A stretch of 64,000 nt of DNA from Euglena gracilis (lineage: Eukaryota > Euglenida > Euglenophyceae > Euglenales): contig CP154956.1 of the NCBI GenBank assembly GCA_039621445.1, positions 74,934,192-74,998,191 of the forward strand, read 5' to 3'. Positions 49,580 to 61,114 of this stretch are shown piece after piece. The notes below the pieces were generated by a model. That model was not told the DNA's origin. It was given only the letters and a program-made list of their open reading frames with translations, and searched no databases. Every line of letters begins with the position of its first letter. Within the stretch, counting starts at the first letter, position 1. A program made the translations under genes and the position numbers.

Positions 49580-50400
49580 CACTGTTCAGGGCAGCACCCC
49601 CCTCCCGCGCCGGGGCCGGGACCGGTCCCCCGTTGCCAGGGTCGGTCCCCCCAGCCACCAGCCCGTGGGGCGGTGCGGGATCCCCACCGGAACCGGCTTT
49701 TTTCCCAAAAATGGTGGCTCAAGTCATTTTCAGGTGTTTTCCCTGGGTTCCCTCCCGGCGGGGGCTCCCCGCGTAGGATGGGAAACTTAATTTCAAATTT
49801 TTCTCAAAATGCCATTGTAGACCTTTGTAACTTTCCTTCGGGAATCTATGAACTTTGATTTGCCAGCCCGAAGTATTGAAATAAAGCACGGAAACACCAC
49901 ACACACCGATCGTTGTTCCGGAAGTGTCCCTAACACGCACCCAACACCGTGAAACACGGCAACAAAGGGCGAGCCGGAGGGGATGGGCTTCCGGCAGCTG
50001 GAGTAAGGTCCCCCGACCTTCACAATTGATAGTCCAAAAACAACTCCTTCAAATTCTCAAATGTTGAGCTCAAGGAATATCCAACAATAAGAGTAGGCTC
50101 CTTCAAAAACTTCTCCTATTCAAAATCAACCTCTTGAAATCCAAATCAACTTCTAAAAGCTCAACTTGAGATAGTTGCCGAGGAAAAAACGCACAAATGT
50201 CTGTTAAATGGGGAAATATGCCGTCTTTGGGGTTTTTGTTCACGTTCAAGAATGTATTAGAAGGATTTCCTTTTAGCGGGTTTAAGCACGCACTTAGTGA
50301 TTTTTTTGCGCGACTTTGAAAAATGGTCCCTTGGGTGCCCCCCCCTCTTTAGACCGTTGACGACCCTAACGGTCTGCAGCACACAGGATAAATTCAGCGT
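49580..50400. mobile_element. Unidentified ~0.8 kb insertion in DIRS copy C RNase H
   Basis: Copies B and D read directly from the SDSS-x-WGG segment to WREN..ILHINVKEL. In C these are separated by about 820 unrelated bases with GC-rich (49595-49700) and AT-rich parts and a hairpin (AGACCGTT / AACGGTCT, 50351-50375). Exact ends and target duplication not resolved. Confidence 0.6.
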
Positions 50401-51960
50401 GAATTTTGGGGAGCAGACTCCATTTTACACATAAATGTAAAAGGCTTGAGTGCAGCGATAAACACTGTGAAAGGTTTAAGCAAACTTGGGGAATCAGTTT
50501 CCTTGTCAGGGAACAACCAGGAAATTTATTATTACCTGACCAAAGGCGGGGGCAGAAAGGACCCCTTCAACACAATGCTAAGACCATTTTCAAATGGTGC
50601 ATAGAGCACCAAGTAAACCTGCACGTCAACTGGGTGCCTTCAACAGACTGCCAGGCAGACCCCATAAGCAGATGGGAAATGGACAGGGGGGATTATTCTT
50701 TAGACCTCCAATTTTTCAATGGCTAAGGCAGCAGTTCACCAATTTCATAGACTTGAAAACAGATTTATTTTCCTCCACAGACAATAAAAAACTGCCCAAA
50801 TTTGTGGCCAGGTGGCCCCACTGGGATCCACAGCAGTGGATGCAACAATGTCCATTGGACAACAATGGGGATCTTTATGCAAACCCCCCTGGTCAGCCAT
50901 TCAAAAATTTCTACCCAGGTTGAAGATGTTTCCCCAGACGAAAGTTTTGATGGTCACCCCCTACTGGGATTCAGCCACATGGTGGCCGCCGTTAATAAAT
51001 ATGAAAGTGCCAGGGACCCCCTGCCAGAAAATCACCCCCTACAAGGGTATGCTCACCAACTGCAGGTGGGAGGAAATGCCACCACCCAGGTGGCCCCTAC
51101 TCTGCATGAATTGCTCAGGAAAATTTTGGTGGGGAAGCAGGTACAAATTGAAACCATCAACGATTTTCCGGTGAGAAATCCAAGCTTAAGGCGTTATCAA
51201 AGTGCCCTTTCACTTCTGTGGGGTATTTTAGAGAAAATGGGGGTACCCCCCTTGAAGCCATCACAGACCATTTGGCTGACGCTTTAATTCAATTATTCTA
51301 TTTTTCCAAGGCTCAAGCCCGTGATGCATACAGTGCTATGCTTTTGATTCCTGGGTTTGGTGGGCTGAAAATCCGCACCCTGTTTACCCCTTACAAGAGG
51401 CTCTGGAACCAAAATTTGGAGAAATATGGTGCATTTTGGAACCCCCTCCCAATCCTCCTGGGGCTGGCAAAGGCTCCTGTGCCCACTGATATTTGTACGT
51501 TGCTTACAGTACACAGCTTATTTTTTGCTCATGAATCCTCTGTTTACATCGATCCTCAGACTTGGCACAAGTTAAACGAACCACCAGTGTGTTGGGTAGG
51601 GCACCCTACGTCAAGATAAAACGTAAGGGCCAGAAATTACAAAAGTGGGAAAGAGTTGTGTCCGTACCCCAGTGTCCACAAATCAGCCCCTTTGATTTAA
51701 TGATGTGTTATGTTGCAGCAACACGTTCATTCGTCAGACCGGGGGGCCCCCTTCTGATTTCGTTAAAACCTTCCCTTCAGGGCCATAGGTGCAGGTACTA
51801 TTGCCTCTATCACAAAAGCATTTTGGCCAAGCGTGGGGTGCCCCCCCCCCCAGGTGTGGGGGTCTCACTCCACCAGAGTGGCAGGGGTTGGTTTACTGAA
51901 AAAACTGGGTCTTTCAGCCCAAGAAGTTTGTGAGATTTGTCAGTGGAGGGTCACCATCAA
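50400..51960 (+). pseudogene. DIRS copy C RNase H end and tyrosine recombinase
   Basis: FKWCIEHQVNLHVNWVPSTD, CQADPISRWEMDRGDYSLDL (RNase H tail), then the linker with ATTW/WPPLINMKV, then KAQARDAYSAMLLIPGFGGL and WNQNLEKYGAFWNPLPILLG. The arginine box and C-terminal catalytic part are degraded. Frames change several times. Confidence 0.75.
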
Positions 51961-52068
51961 CGACTTGGTGCCCAAGGTGCACTAGAAAATGCCCTGGCAC
52001 CCCTAATTTCAGTGCACAATTAGGCCTCACAAGGGCAAAGTGAGGAGCCCGAGGTGTCTCGTAATCCC

Positions 52069-52435
52069 TCGAGGAAAAACGACAAGGGAGGAAGGGACAT
52101 CGAGGGCGAAGCACAAAGACCTTGTGAGCCCGACCCCCCACCCGCAAAAGAAAATTTGTGTTCAAAAGCCCTCGGTCAGCGGAAAATGGGGGCCAGGGGG
52201 GGGCAAAGGGGGGGGGGGATCTCCCCAAGGGGCAAGAAGCCATATCGCCAAGTCGGAGCAGCATCGTCAGCCAACTCCGGCGAAGCGGCACTAAGCACGG
52301 ACTCCTAACCCAGCGCAACGAACAATCACACGACACCGCCGGCGAGCAAGGCATGGCCTCACAAGGTCTTTGTGCTTCGCCCTCGGTGTCCCTTCCTCCC
52401 TTGTCGGTTTTCCTCGAGGGAGTACGAGGCATAGG
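52069..52435. repeat. DIRS terminal modules, right end of copy C
   Basis: Forward module at 52069-52131 and inverted module at 52355-52430, with CAACTCCGGCGAAGCGGCAC between them, matching 43018-43375 in order. Confidence 0.7.
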
Positions 52436-52439
52436 TGGG

Positions 52440-52975
52440 TTTGTTGGTCGAACATCGGACGCAGGCCTTCACCGAAAAAAACTGAACCAAAAGGATGCCT
52501 CTCTCCCGCTCTCTCGCTTCCTCTCAAAAATGCAAATATGGGCTGTGCTGGGGCTTCTTGCCCTTTCAGCGGGCGAGCATTGAAAATCGGACCCATCAGG
52601 GGGCAGACCGAACAAGGTGTGGTGACAATTTCCCGGTCCGGAATGGCTCCCCCAAAACGCCAGAGCACTTCTTTTTTTTTAAACAACTGACTTTGAGCCC
52701 ATGGGCCCTTCTGGACCGTCCTCCTTGCCATCTATGGACAGCGGGCCAACACACAGACCAGGCGGATTTTGAGGGAAATGTGCCTCTGGCTTTTTGTGCA
52801 CAGTCTTTTTTTTCTTTCATAAATGAACTCCACTTTGAATGAAGTTTTTTCAAGGCATGCCCAAATCTTTTGGGCATGCCTCTCCCTCCCCTTGTGGCTC
52901 ACCCGGAAGGAGCATTGCCGGCCGGATAGCTGCATTTTTCGATGTCATCGGCTTGTCCCCGCCTTTTAGGAAAGT
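52440..52975. other. Segment between DIRS copies C and D
   Basis: No gene recognised. The inverted repeat GGCATGCCCAAAtctTTTGGGCATGCC lies at 52854-52880 (12-base stem). Confidence 0.4.
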
Positions 52976-53389
52976 TTGCGCGGAAGCGCACCCCCTCGAG
53001 GCAAACTCGGACTCCCACGACAGAGGAAGGGGGAGGAAGGGACAAAGAGGGCGAAGCACAAGAAGATGGTGAGGTCCTGCTTTCCTTCCCGGCTGTTCTG
53101 TTCTGGTGTATTTGTGCGTGCGCGGGGGGTGCTTCTTACTGCGCCTTTGTTGCCGGAGTTGGCGATGATGAGGCCTCCTCCGACACCTTGGCGAAGCTGA
53201 ACCGTCGTGGCCCCGCCCCCCCCCCCCCTTTCCCATGGTCGCTTGGTGCCCCCCCCCCCCCTCGCTGGGGATGGTTGTCTCTTTCTGGTGTGTTTCTGGG
53301 TGGTTGGGTGCGGCTGCTTGGTCGGGGGTCCCCTTTCTGGTTGGGATGTTTTTCTTTTTCTGCTGATTTTTTGGGTGGGGGGGTTGGGC

Positions 53390-54442
53390 TCACCATCTTC
53401 TTGTGGTTCGCCCTCTTGGTCCCTTCCTCCCCCTTCCTCTGTCGTGGGAGTCCGAGACCATTCGTGCTCCGCACTGCGAGATGGTGAGGTACTGTGCACC
53501 CCCCCTTTGGGCCATAATATTTTGAATTTTTGAAACGACTCCAAGCCGCAAGTAATGAGCTTGGAAGGCCCCAAAAATTTTCCACTGACCCAGCTGCTGG
53601 ACTTCTTCCACTTGCAAACCAGCATTTTTCCACCATAACACCCCAGCCCCTCTGGTGCTGTGGGGTTTCCAGTGGGTGGTGTCCACCCCCCCCCCTCTTG
53701 CAGAATTTCTCTGGTAAGGGAATTCACTCTTTCTGATGTCAAAGGTCTTTTACCATCCAAAGACCATAACAAATTATGTTTGTTCCCAACCATGTGGGCT
53801 GTCCTTTCCACATACTCTTTCAATAAATGCCAGGGGCTTATGAGGGGTGTGTGTGGCAAATTCAAAACTTCCTCCCATCTTGGGAGTTGCCAGCCACCCT
53901 TTCCTTTGCAAAAAAATGAAAACTTTTTCTCCCACGAAACTGATTTTCCGCTGTGTCCTGGATAAATCAACCCCCCTGTGGAGGGCAAAAAGCCTCCAAC
54001 AGATGATGAGTCTGTTTCTGAGCTCTTTCACAGATAGGTCTGAGAGGGGTTTGGATTTCCTGATGATGTCTCCTAAGAAATCAGTGGGGTCCCAAAAATG
54101 GGCATACTTGCAGACATTGGAAATCCATTTCCTTTTCAATGGAGACAAAAGAGGGGAAAACCTCAATGACCCAAACCCTGGGAGTAATAAAACTGCTGCA
54201 TATGCATTTCGTGCAGTGTTGAGGCTGTGGGCAGCGAGATCAAGGATGGCCTCGGCCATCTTGTGGACTGTGCAGTCCTGCAGGGGCACCCATTTGTGCA
54301 ACAATTGGCCCACCAATGTCCTGAAGGCTGAGTCATATCTCTTGAAATTTCCCAGATTTTTTATGTAAGTATCGATACTGGACATCGAAACTTCCTGGGA
54401 TTGTAATATTTGCCTGACACAATCAAGCAGGCCAAATTCCAC
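53390..54442 (-). pseudogene. DIRS copy D tyrosine recombinase
   Basis: First frame (54442-53774): YIKNLGNFKRYDSAFRTLVG (core-binding part), NTARNAYAAVLLLPGFGSLR, then LRNRLIICWRLFALHRGVDL with the catalytic Arg in HRGVDL. Second frame (to 53390): LLWSLDGKRPLTSERVNSLT, HSTRGAGVLWWKNAGLQVEE (catalytic H-x2-R), VQQLGQWKIFGAFQAHY with the nucleophile Tyr. All expected catalytic residues are present, but a frameshift near 53680 separates the H-R-Y part. The enzyme would join a circular cDNA to genomic DNA without target duplication. Confidence 0.88.
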
Positions 54443-55205
54443 CTTGGGGGGGCACCTCCTCCCCCAAGCAGTTGGTGAACAGACCCCATTGGGAGGGCAC
54501 CAACAAAACTTTGCTGCCTGGCTGCCTGATTGACATTAATTGGCGCCACCATGATGTCGAAGCCCAGTGGGGTGCGATCAACAGACAAGTCAGGTCTGGG
54601 TTTAACATTAATCTCTGAACCCACTGGGGGATGATGCTCCAAGGAGGGTTGGCATAAACTGGGGGAGACCCTTCAAATCTGCCTTCAAGGCATCCACCAG
54701 CAAGGCCCCTTGGTGGGGGTATCGACAAACAAACTTGGGGAGTTTTTTGTTGCTGGGTGTGCAGAACATGTCCACCTCTGGGGTTATGTTTTTCCTGAAA
54801 AATTGAAGAACTTGGTGAAAGATGTTTAGGTTTAGGGTAAAATCCCCTGGGTCCTTTTGCTCCCGGGGCAAGGAGTCTGCCAACTGCTCCTTTTTGGGAA
54901 CCCAAACCACCTGCAAATAGATTTGCTTTTCTTGGCAATGATACAAGGGGTTTTAAGATGGAATTTAGGTAGGGCTTTCTGCCTCCCCATTTTGTTAAAT
55001 AACTTACAGCCACCTGGCTGTCCACATGAAGCACAATTGTTTGTTTTGCCTTGGCTAGACTTTTTACTGTCTCCACTGCTGACATCAACTCTTTTTGGTT
55101 GATGTGAAGGATGTGCAGGTCCCTCCAAAAATCCTGCACTTTTTGGCCTGAGTTTTTGTCCAGCCCCCCCCACTGCCAGGTGCTGCTGTCTGAGAACAGT
55201 TCCTG
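54423..55205 (-). pseudogene. DIRS copy D RNase H and following linker
   Basis: ELFSDSSTWQWGGLDKNSGQ, LHILHINQKELMSAVETVKS, VLHVDSQVAVSYLTKWGG. Linked directly to the RT end in another frame: the connection domain present in copies B and C is missing, so a deletion lies at about 55205. The tail carries WASTSWWRQLMSIRQPGSKV. Confidence 0.8.
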
Positions 55206-55207
55206 AG

Positions 55208-56284
55208 TTTTTTCAAATTGATCCACTGGCCCAAATGCTTTATTTCCTGTGTTGGTTCCAGATATGATTTGGGGAGGTTTATTCTGAAACCAGCCAGTAA
55301 AAGATCTTTTTTCATTTCTGCCAAATGTTGGGCTGCTGTCTTTCTGCTGGGGGCTAACAGCAAAATGTCGTCCAGGTAGATGAAAACTACCTTTCCTTCC
55401 TTTCTCCATTTCCTTTCCCAGACTCTCGTGAGAATCATAAATTTTTGTGGCAGGCAGCTTATACCAAAGCATGCAGCTTGAAATTGCCACGTTTCCCCCC
55501 CCCCCACCTGCATGCAGACATGTTTTTCCAGACTGCTGTGCAGTTTTAAGTGGAAATATGCATCCTTCAGATCTATTTTTCCACAGAACCAACCTTTTCT
55601 TAGATATGGGAAAATGTTTCCCATGTGTTCCAATCTGAACTTCTGGGGGGTGAAATGGAGATTTAACTGTCGACAATCTGAAATCAGTCTCTCCTTTGTC
55701 TTTTCCCCTTCTTTTTTGGAAATGATGAAGTAAGGGACAAAGTGTTTTGCCTCCTCTGGGGGGATTTGCCTGGTTGCCCCTGCACATTCGTATTCTCTCA
55801 GAATTTTCTGGGCAGTCATTATCTCTTGGGGGGTTTTGAATGGAACTTTTAAGGACATTTGAGGGGGGAGGGGAAGATCTGCCATGACCCCTCCCCTTAT
55901 CAGGTTTAATACCTCTCTGCTGGCTCCTGCCTTGACCCAATGGGGGATGCTGGCCTGCAGGGTTTTGTAAGGGGGTACCCCTGGGTGTAATGTGTCTGGG
56001 TATTCCACAGGCCCCATCACTGGGGTCCTTCCCCCTGGCTGCCCCATCACTGGGGTCACCCCTGGCTGCCCCCTCACTGGGGCTGCAGCAGCTGGCCCTG
56101 CCATAGGGCTTTCCAAAGACAGGCTTTCCCCCTGTTGTGAATGATGTGGGAAGGTCTGTGTCTGCAGTGGGGAAGTACATATAAAACTGGGCTGATTATC
56201 TTCTGGGGGGGGCCTGTCTGAGCCAATCTTGGGCCTCCCCCCAAGGGCTGATGTGGTGTTGGTCTTGATTGTATTGGCCACCAT
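55208..56284 (-). pseudogene. DIRS copy D reverse transcriptase
   Basis: Open frame with FVPYFIISKKEGEKTKERLI, SDCRQLNLHFTPQKFRLEHM, GKIDLKDAYFHLKLHSSLEK, WQFQAACFGISCLPQKFM and FIYLDDILLLAPSRKTAAQH, a full palm D ... YLDD set, ending TQEIKHLGQWINL. Marked as a pseudogene because the frame then runs out of register before RNase H. Confidence 0.87.
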
Positions 56285-56370
56285 TTGCCTTCAGGGTGAT
56301 TTGGCCTCCATTGGCACTCAGGCCTGTTTGGCCTCCATTGGCCTTCTCTCCAGGACTTCTCTTGTCTCTT

Positions 56371-56997
56371 CTATGTCGCTCTTGATTCCCCATATAGGCC
56401 ACCATGGCCTGTTTTTGGCATTGGCTTGCTGCTCCTGGGGGGTTTGTGTCTGAAATGCCTGGGGGGAAAGTTGGACATACCTTTCCCCAATGGGATCTTC
56501 CCAGGCTGGGATGCTGGCTGCCATAGGCTTGCCCCTGGGCCCACTGCCCTCTTGAATGATGGCTGCCATAGCCTTGATTCTGGACCACAGGTTCTTGTGG
56601 GTGATGGCTGCCATAGCCTTGATGATGACTTGAATCCCTTGTATTTCTGATATTTGTTGAAAGGCTGCCATAGCCCTTGCCTTGTCCCCTGGAAGGGGGG
56701 GGACTTAGAAAAAGGGGGGGAGTTTGTTGGACCTGTGATGGTAATTTCCTTCTGTCTTCTTGTCTTCCTGACCACAGTTGTCCGTGATCCATGGCCATTC
56801 TCATGTTGAGTGGGGGATTTTGAAATCTCTGATGTGGTGGGGGGTGGGGGGGGTTGCGATGGCCACGGACTGACGTGTTGCTGCCGCCCCTCCAGCTTCT
56901 GCAGCTGCTGCTGTGTCTCCACCTTCCCCAGCTTCAGATGCCTTCTTGGAAGTTCTTTGACGTTGTCCTCGGCAGTTCGATTTTCTTTCAGATTCAT
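56371..56997 (-). pseudogene. DIRS copy D gag-like frame
   Basis: Begins MNLKENRTAEDNVKELPRRH and carries repeated (G/S)xxLWQP units (RQGLWQPFNK, SSRLWQPSP, ESRLWQPSF, ASLWQPAS). The overlapping frame gives GYGSHH repeats instead. No enzymatic motif. Confidence 0.55.
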
Positions 56998-57429
56998 TCT
57001 TCATGAAAGTCCAGTTGTTGATCTTGTCTTAGTAATTGCAATGCTCCTGGCAATATTTTCAGTTGAACTCGAAGAGTTGAATTCATCCTCCAGGAAGTTG
57101 AAGGTCCGAAAAAACTTCGCGCCACCAGTTGATAAAGTGATGGGCTTCGTGAGTGTAGTACTCCTCGTAAAATAAAATAATTCCACTGGAACTCTTTGAA
57201 GTAAAATTCTTCCTCCTTGCGGTCGAAGGGCAGAATTAGGAAACAGCCAGCTCCGGCAACAAAAAAGTAGTAAGAAGCACCGCGCACGCACAAAGGAAAG
57301 CAGGGCCTCACCATCTCGCAGTGCGGAGCCCGAATGTTCCGCCCAGGGAGGAAGGGACACCAAGGGCGAAGAACAAGTCCTTTTGAGGCATCACGAGGGC
57401 AAAGTACGGAGCCCGAGGTGTTAAATTGT

Positions 57430-57975
57430 CTAAGCTAAAATTTTAGGAAGAATTTTCAGGTTTCAGAGACGGACAGTCGGGGTCGGATGTCTTTTTTTGC
57501 CCGCAGCGAAGGTTTCAGATTCCCCCCCCGGGGGGTCGAGTGAAATAAAGTCGGGTCCAGCCCGGCCGGACTCGTACTCCCTCGAGGCAAACCGACAAGG
57601 GAGGAAGGGACACCGAGGGCGAAGCACAAAGACATTGTGAGGCCAGCAAAGTGGGCTTCCCAGCTCACCTATGCCTGCATTTCCTCCCCTCGTCACAGCT
57701 TCCCAGTCACAGCCCCCAAGCCTTGACCAAGCTCCATCCATCAAAATGCCCACACACAACAGGGAATCCGGACCCTGCACCCACCAAGGGTATGTGAAAG
57801 CTGAATTTTGACGCAAAAATATAAAGGCGGGGGCGTTTTTGGCAGGGAAAAAGCTGAAGATGTTTTGGGTTTTGGCGCCAGGGACCCCCCAGGCTGCTGG
57901 CTGGAAATGAGCTGCTGGCTGGACCCCCCCCCCCCGGCCCGGGGAGGGGTGGGGGTCCGGGGCTGGGCTGGGCTG
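57430..57975 (-). mobile_element. MITE (CTGGCTGGA family) copy carrying a DIRS terminal fragment
   Basis: Matches the minus-strand order of 61437-61941 (TGAAATAAAGTCGGGTCCAG, CCCAGCTCACCTA, TTGAAAAACAAAATTTTCTA). At 57575-57650 the family sequence is replaced or interrupted by CTCCCTCGAGGCAAACCGAC and GAGGGCGAAGCACAAAG, the DIRS module. Confidence 0.7.
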
Positions 57976-58019
57976 GGTCGTTGAAAAACAAAATTTTCTA
58001 AAACTTTTTTGCCATTTTC

Positions 58020-58020
<1 letters not shown>

Positions 58021-58103
<83 letters not shown>
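58021..58103. repeat. (GT)n microsatellite, about 41 units
   Basis: Uninterrupted dinucleotide array at the edge of the MITE copy. Confidence 0.97.
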
Positions 58104-58104
<1 letters not shown>

Positions 58105-59380
58105 ATTTTCGACTTTTGGAACTGAAATTTTTTTTGGTTTCAGCCTCATTTCCGAAACGTTGGTTTAACGCCACCATCGCAAAAGGAACAATCAAGGGGG
58201 GCTTGACAAAAAAATGCCAAAATCATTCAATATTACTCATTTTAAGAGAAGATCGCATCCCTTGGCGGTCTGCGGATACCATTGTCAAAAATCATGCGCA
58301 AGAGATCACAATGACCTCCTCCACCACAACCATTGACAGAGAAAAATGTAACTCAACGCCCAAGGTGCATCATAATCTTCGTCTGTTCGACTGTGACTTC
58401 GTGCAAAGACGGCATGAAACTCTGCAGCAAGCTACTTTTGAAAAATCCCACTTATTCATCAATTGCGACAATAAAGGGAAAAAGCAGCGCCGGATGATGA
58501 ACGGAAGTGCAAATGATACAAAATGCATTGGACACTTGAGGATTGCATCATCATTGTAAACAGATCACATCAATGGAGCAAAGAAACAACCACAACAAAA
58601 CAAAACCAACACCTTAATGATCCAACAAAACAGGTCCCAAATCCAAACCAGAAATCCCAACCAGGTTCTGCTCGTGCTCATTGATGATAATGTGGCGGGG
58701 GTGGGGGAAACAAAACAAAACTAAATCAAGTGGAAAAGTGCCTGGTCGTCAGTGAGTAAGGAGCTGCTTGAAGCTGCAAAAAAATGCGGCATCCAAATAC
58801 CAAATGGGAATAAGCAACACCACGAACACACCACTCATTCACCAGGAAAGATGCAACAATCAAAAAAATGCATAACGCAAAACCCAAAAATGCCTTCACA
58901 CTGGTTCCAGGTGCCAAAACAAGCGTTCTTGTGAAAAAACAATTCTTTTGAAAAAAAATGCAGCACTTTTTTATGAGCATCTGGCTTCTTCAAAATCCAG
59001 TTAAATTTGAGGTCAAAAATTTGCAAAATGAAAATTTTTTTCTCAAAATGCAAGCAGATACATAAATGCAAAGAAATGCAACTTGCCTTCAATCAGATGT
59101 TCATCAATAAAGACCACATGCGAAAATGCACACCTGTACAATCCGTGCAAAAGCCAAAAAAGGCAACTTCCGCAACATTCGGCCACTCAGACCCTGAAAA
59201 GGAAGAGGAGCAATTCGAGAGGAAAAAGTAAATAATGGTAGGCAGCGTCTAGCTACTGTCCCCCCCAGGGGGGAGCCAATAATAAGACAGGGCGAGGGTC
59301 CATCTTAATCACAAGCTGATGGGAGTTTGGAAAGCATCTTTCTGGCATGTTCTGTTGTTTTCAGGTGAACCCCCCCCAAA
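58104..59380. other. AT-rich stretch, no gene confirmed
   Basis: Coding-like pieces exist on both strands (plus 59164-59231 SATFGHSDPEKEEEQFERKK after AAAAGCCAAAAAAG; minus 58440-58380 SFMPSLHEVTVEQTKIMM after GCTTGCTGCAG), but none matches a family I know. They could be exons of unidentified genes. Confidence 0.25.
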
Positions 59381-59384
59381 TAAT

Positions 59385-59960
59385 AATGCACCCGCAGCTC
59401 TATTGGACAGCCGTCTCCGGCGGGGGGGGGGGGTGCAGCACTATTTGGACCCTATTGTACTGCGTGCCTCTTAGTCCCGGCACCACAGGCACCCTTTTTG
59501 TCTGCTCAATTTCCTTCTCTGAGGCTAGTGAGGTTGTGTGGTTCATCTTCGACTTCCGTGAGTTGTTCGGGTGGGAATTTGCCCCCTTTCCCCTCTCTGC
59601 GGGTTACAAAAGGTGCCTGGGGAAGGCTCCACCAGCTTCTACGCATTTCACATAACTATGTTTTGGGGGTGCAGCACCATTGGACGCTCGCTTCATCCGG
59701 CAGGGGGTGCAGCACTATTTGGACCCGCAGCTCTATTGGCCCCGCAGCACTATTAGGGGGGGGGGTTGCATGGTTTGGGTTATGGCTGTCGTTAAGAAAA
59801 GTTAGGGTTTGGGTTAGGCCGAAGAAAGGATATTCTGCCTAAATTCGTCCTGAATTTCTAGGCCAAACTAAGGCGTGAATGTAAGCATAATTTAGGCCGA
59901 ACGACCTAAATCCTAACCCCAACCTTATTGCCAAACCCTAACCCTGACCATGCTGGGAGT
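59385..59960. repeat. GCAGCACTATTTGG / GCAGCTCTATTGG repeats, then telomere-like words
   Basis: CCCGCAGCTCTATTGG at 59392 and 59728 and GTGCAGCACTATTTGGACCC at 59433 and 59707 form an irregular repeat. At 59795-59820 and 59910-59946 GGGTTTGGGTTAGG and CCAAACCCTAACCCT resemble interstitial telomeric sequence. Confidence 0.5.
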
Positions 59961-60515
59961 GGGCATGCCATACTACACATTTATTGGGGCACCTCCTGCG
60001 GAGGTGGTGAGAACTCAACTTCTCGGTTCAGCTACCTCCTCGTTTAACCCCCCAGGCGCAATAATTGGAGGTTGCCCAATAATTATGCCAATACATTGAT
60101 CGTCAATCATATCATTATAATGCCCACACTTTTACTAACCCCCCCAAAAACCTGGCGTAGTGCCAGGCAACTTTTGCCCCCCCCCCTCCGCCAGGTTATT
60201 TGGGTCCTTTTTCAGCGCCATAAACCTTTTTTTGCCAAAAAAGGGGGGCAAGTTTCTGGAACCATCTGTTTTGCCCCTCCCCCCGCCAGGAGCAAGGACC
60301 CTGCCAGGTTATTTGGGGGGGGGTATCCGAAATCGATGGGGGGGGAGGGCTGTCAGTGGTTCGGGTGCCAATCCACCGAAAGATTCTCAGATGGATCAAT
60401 GGGGCAAGCTGAAATGGATTCAATGGTGGTCAAAAATTGTGTTAGATGAACTGTTGTGTTAGATATTTAAGAAAAATTACAAAAAACAACATTTTCTCCC
60501 TATAAGTTTGGGCTG
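59960..60515. other. Unassigned stretch with CAGGTTATTTGGG repeats
   Basis: GCCAGGTTATTTGGG occurs at 60191 and 60305, each near CCCCTCC(C)CCGCCAGG-type words. No coding signal accepted. Confidence 0.3.
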
Positions 60516-60539
60516 ATGTCTGTCTCTCTGCCTGAGAGG

Positions 60540-60662
60540 AGGCAGAATAAAATCCAGGGTCGATGCAGTCAGAGCATTCATATGAGTGTGGCTCTCCAAT
60601 AGACCTTGCAAACTGCTCTTCAATGATGGACGCGCTTTCTGACCCGTCTGATTGTGTGCCCT
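60540..60662 (-). CDS. Possible exon, unknown protein
   Basis: After an acceptor-like GGTTATTAG the frame reads GTQSDGSESASIIEEQFARS and IGEPHSYECSDC, then DPGFYSASSQAE. The acidic/serine composition and a C-x2-C pair look coding, but no family, start or partner exon was found. Confidence 0.25.
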
Positions 60663-61114
60663 AATAACCTTGGGAAAAAGAATGATTTTATGCATATAAA
60701 CCCCCAAATATGACCCCCCAAATGTGACCCCCTGGAATCCCCCCGAGAACAAAAGGAGAGGAATCTTCGGAAGAGAAATGGGGTGCGCCTGTTTTTTTTT
60801 TGCCTGAAAACCCCGAAAATTTTCCGAGCTCCGAGCTATAACCCCCTAAGTATAACCAGGTTTTGGGTAGTGCTGAGCTCTCTTCACCTGCCTGATCGTG
60901 CCAGGCATCCCAGCCCGGTCCGGCCGGCGGCCAGGTGGGCACGCATCTGGCCCAGGAGGTCTGTATGGGGTGATAGAGGGCCCCTGGGGCTTGTTTTAAA
61001 TCCCCATTGATTTCCTTTCATTCCCCACCACAAATTTTCAAAAGACCCAAAAATGGCCAAAACGAGCTGAACTTGGGGCCAGGCGGGCAGCTGGCCTTGG
61101 GGCCCATAGGGGGT

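Larger units (their letters stand above)
43380..52435 (+). mobile_element. DIRS-like retrotransposon copy C, split by two insertions
   Basis: Gag-like frame, RT, RNase H, recombinase and terminal modules all run plus. The RT is cut at 44917/48944 by a chromovirus with an ATAG target duplication. The RNase H is cut at about 49580/50400 by an unidentified segment. Removing both restores the order of copies B and D. Confidence 0.8.
52980..57400 (-). mobile_element. DIRS-like retrotransposon copy D, best preserved
   Basis: Inverted ends: 52980-53200 (CCCTCGAGGCAAACTC ... TGCCGGAGTTGG) and about 57230-57380 are complementary over GCACAAAGGAAAGCAGGGCC-type words. On the minus strand the order is gag-like frame, RT, RNase H, tyrosine recombinase. 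It keeps the recombinase catalytic signature. An inner inverted module lies at 53395-53490. Confidence 0.82.
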
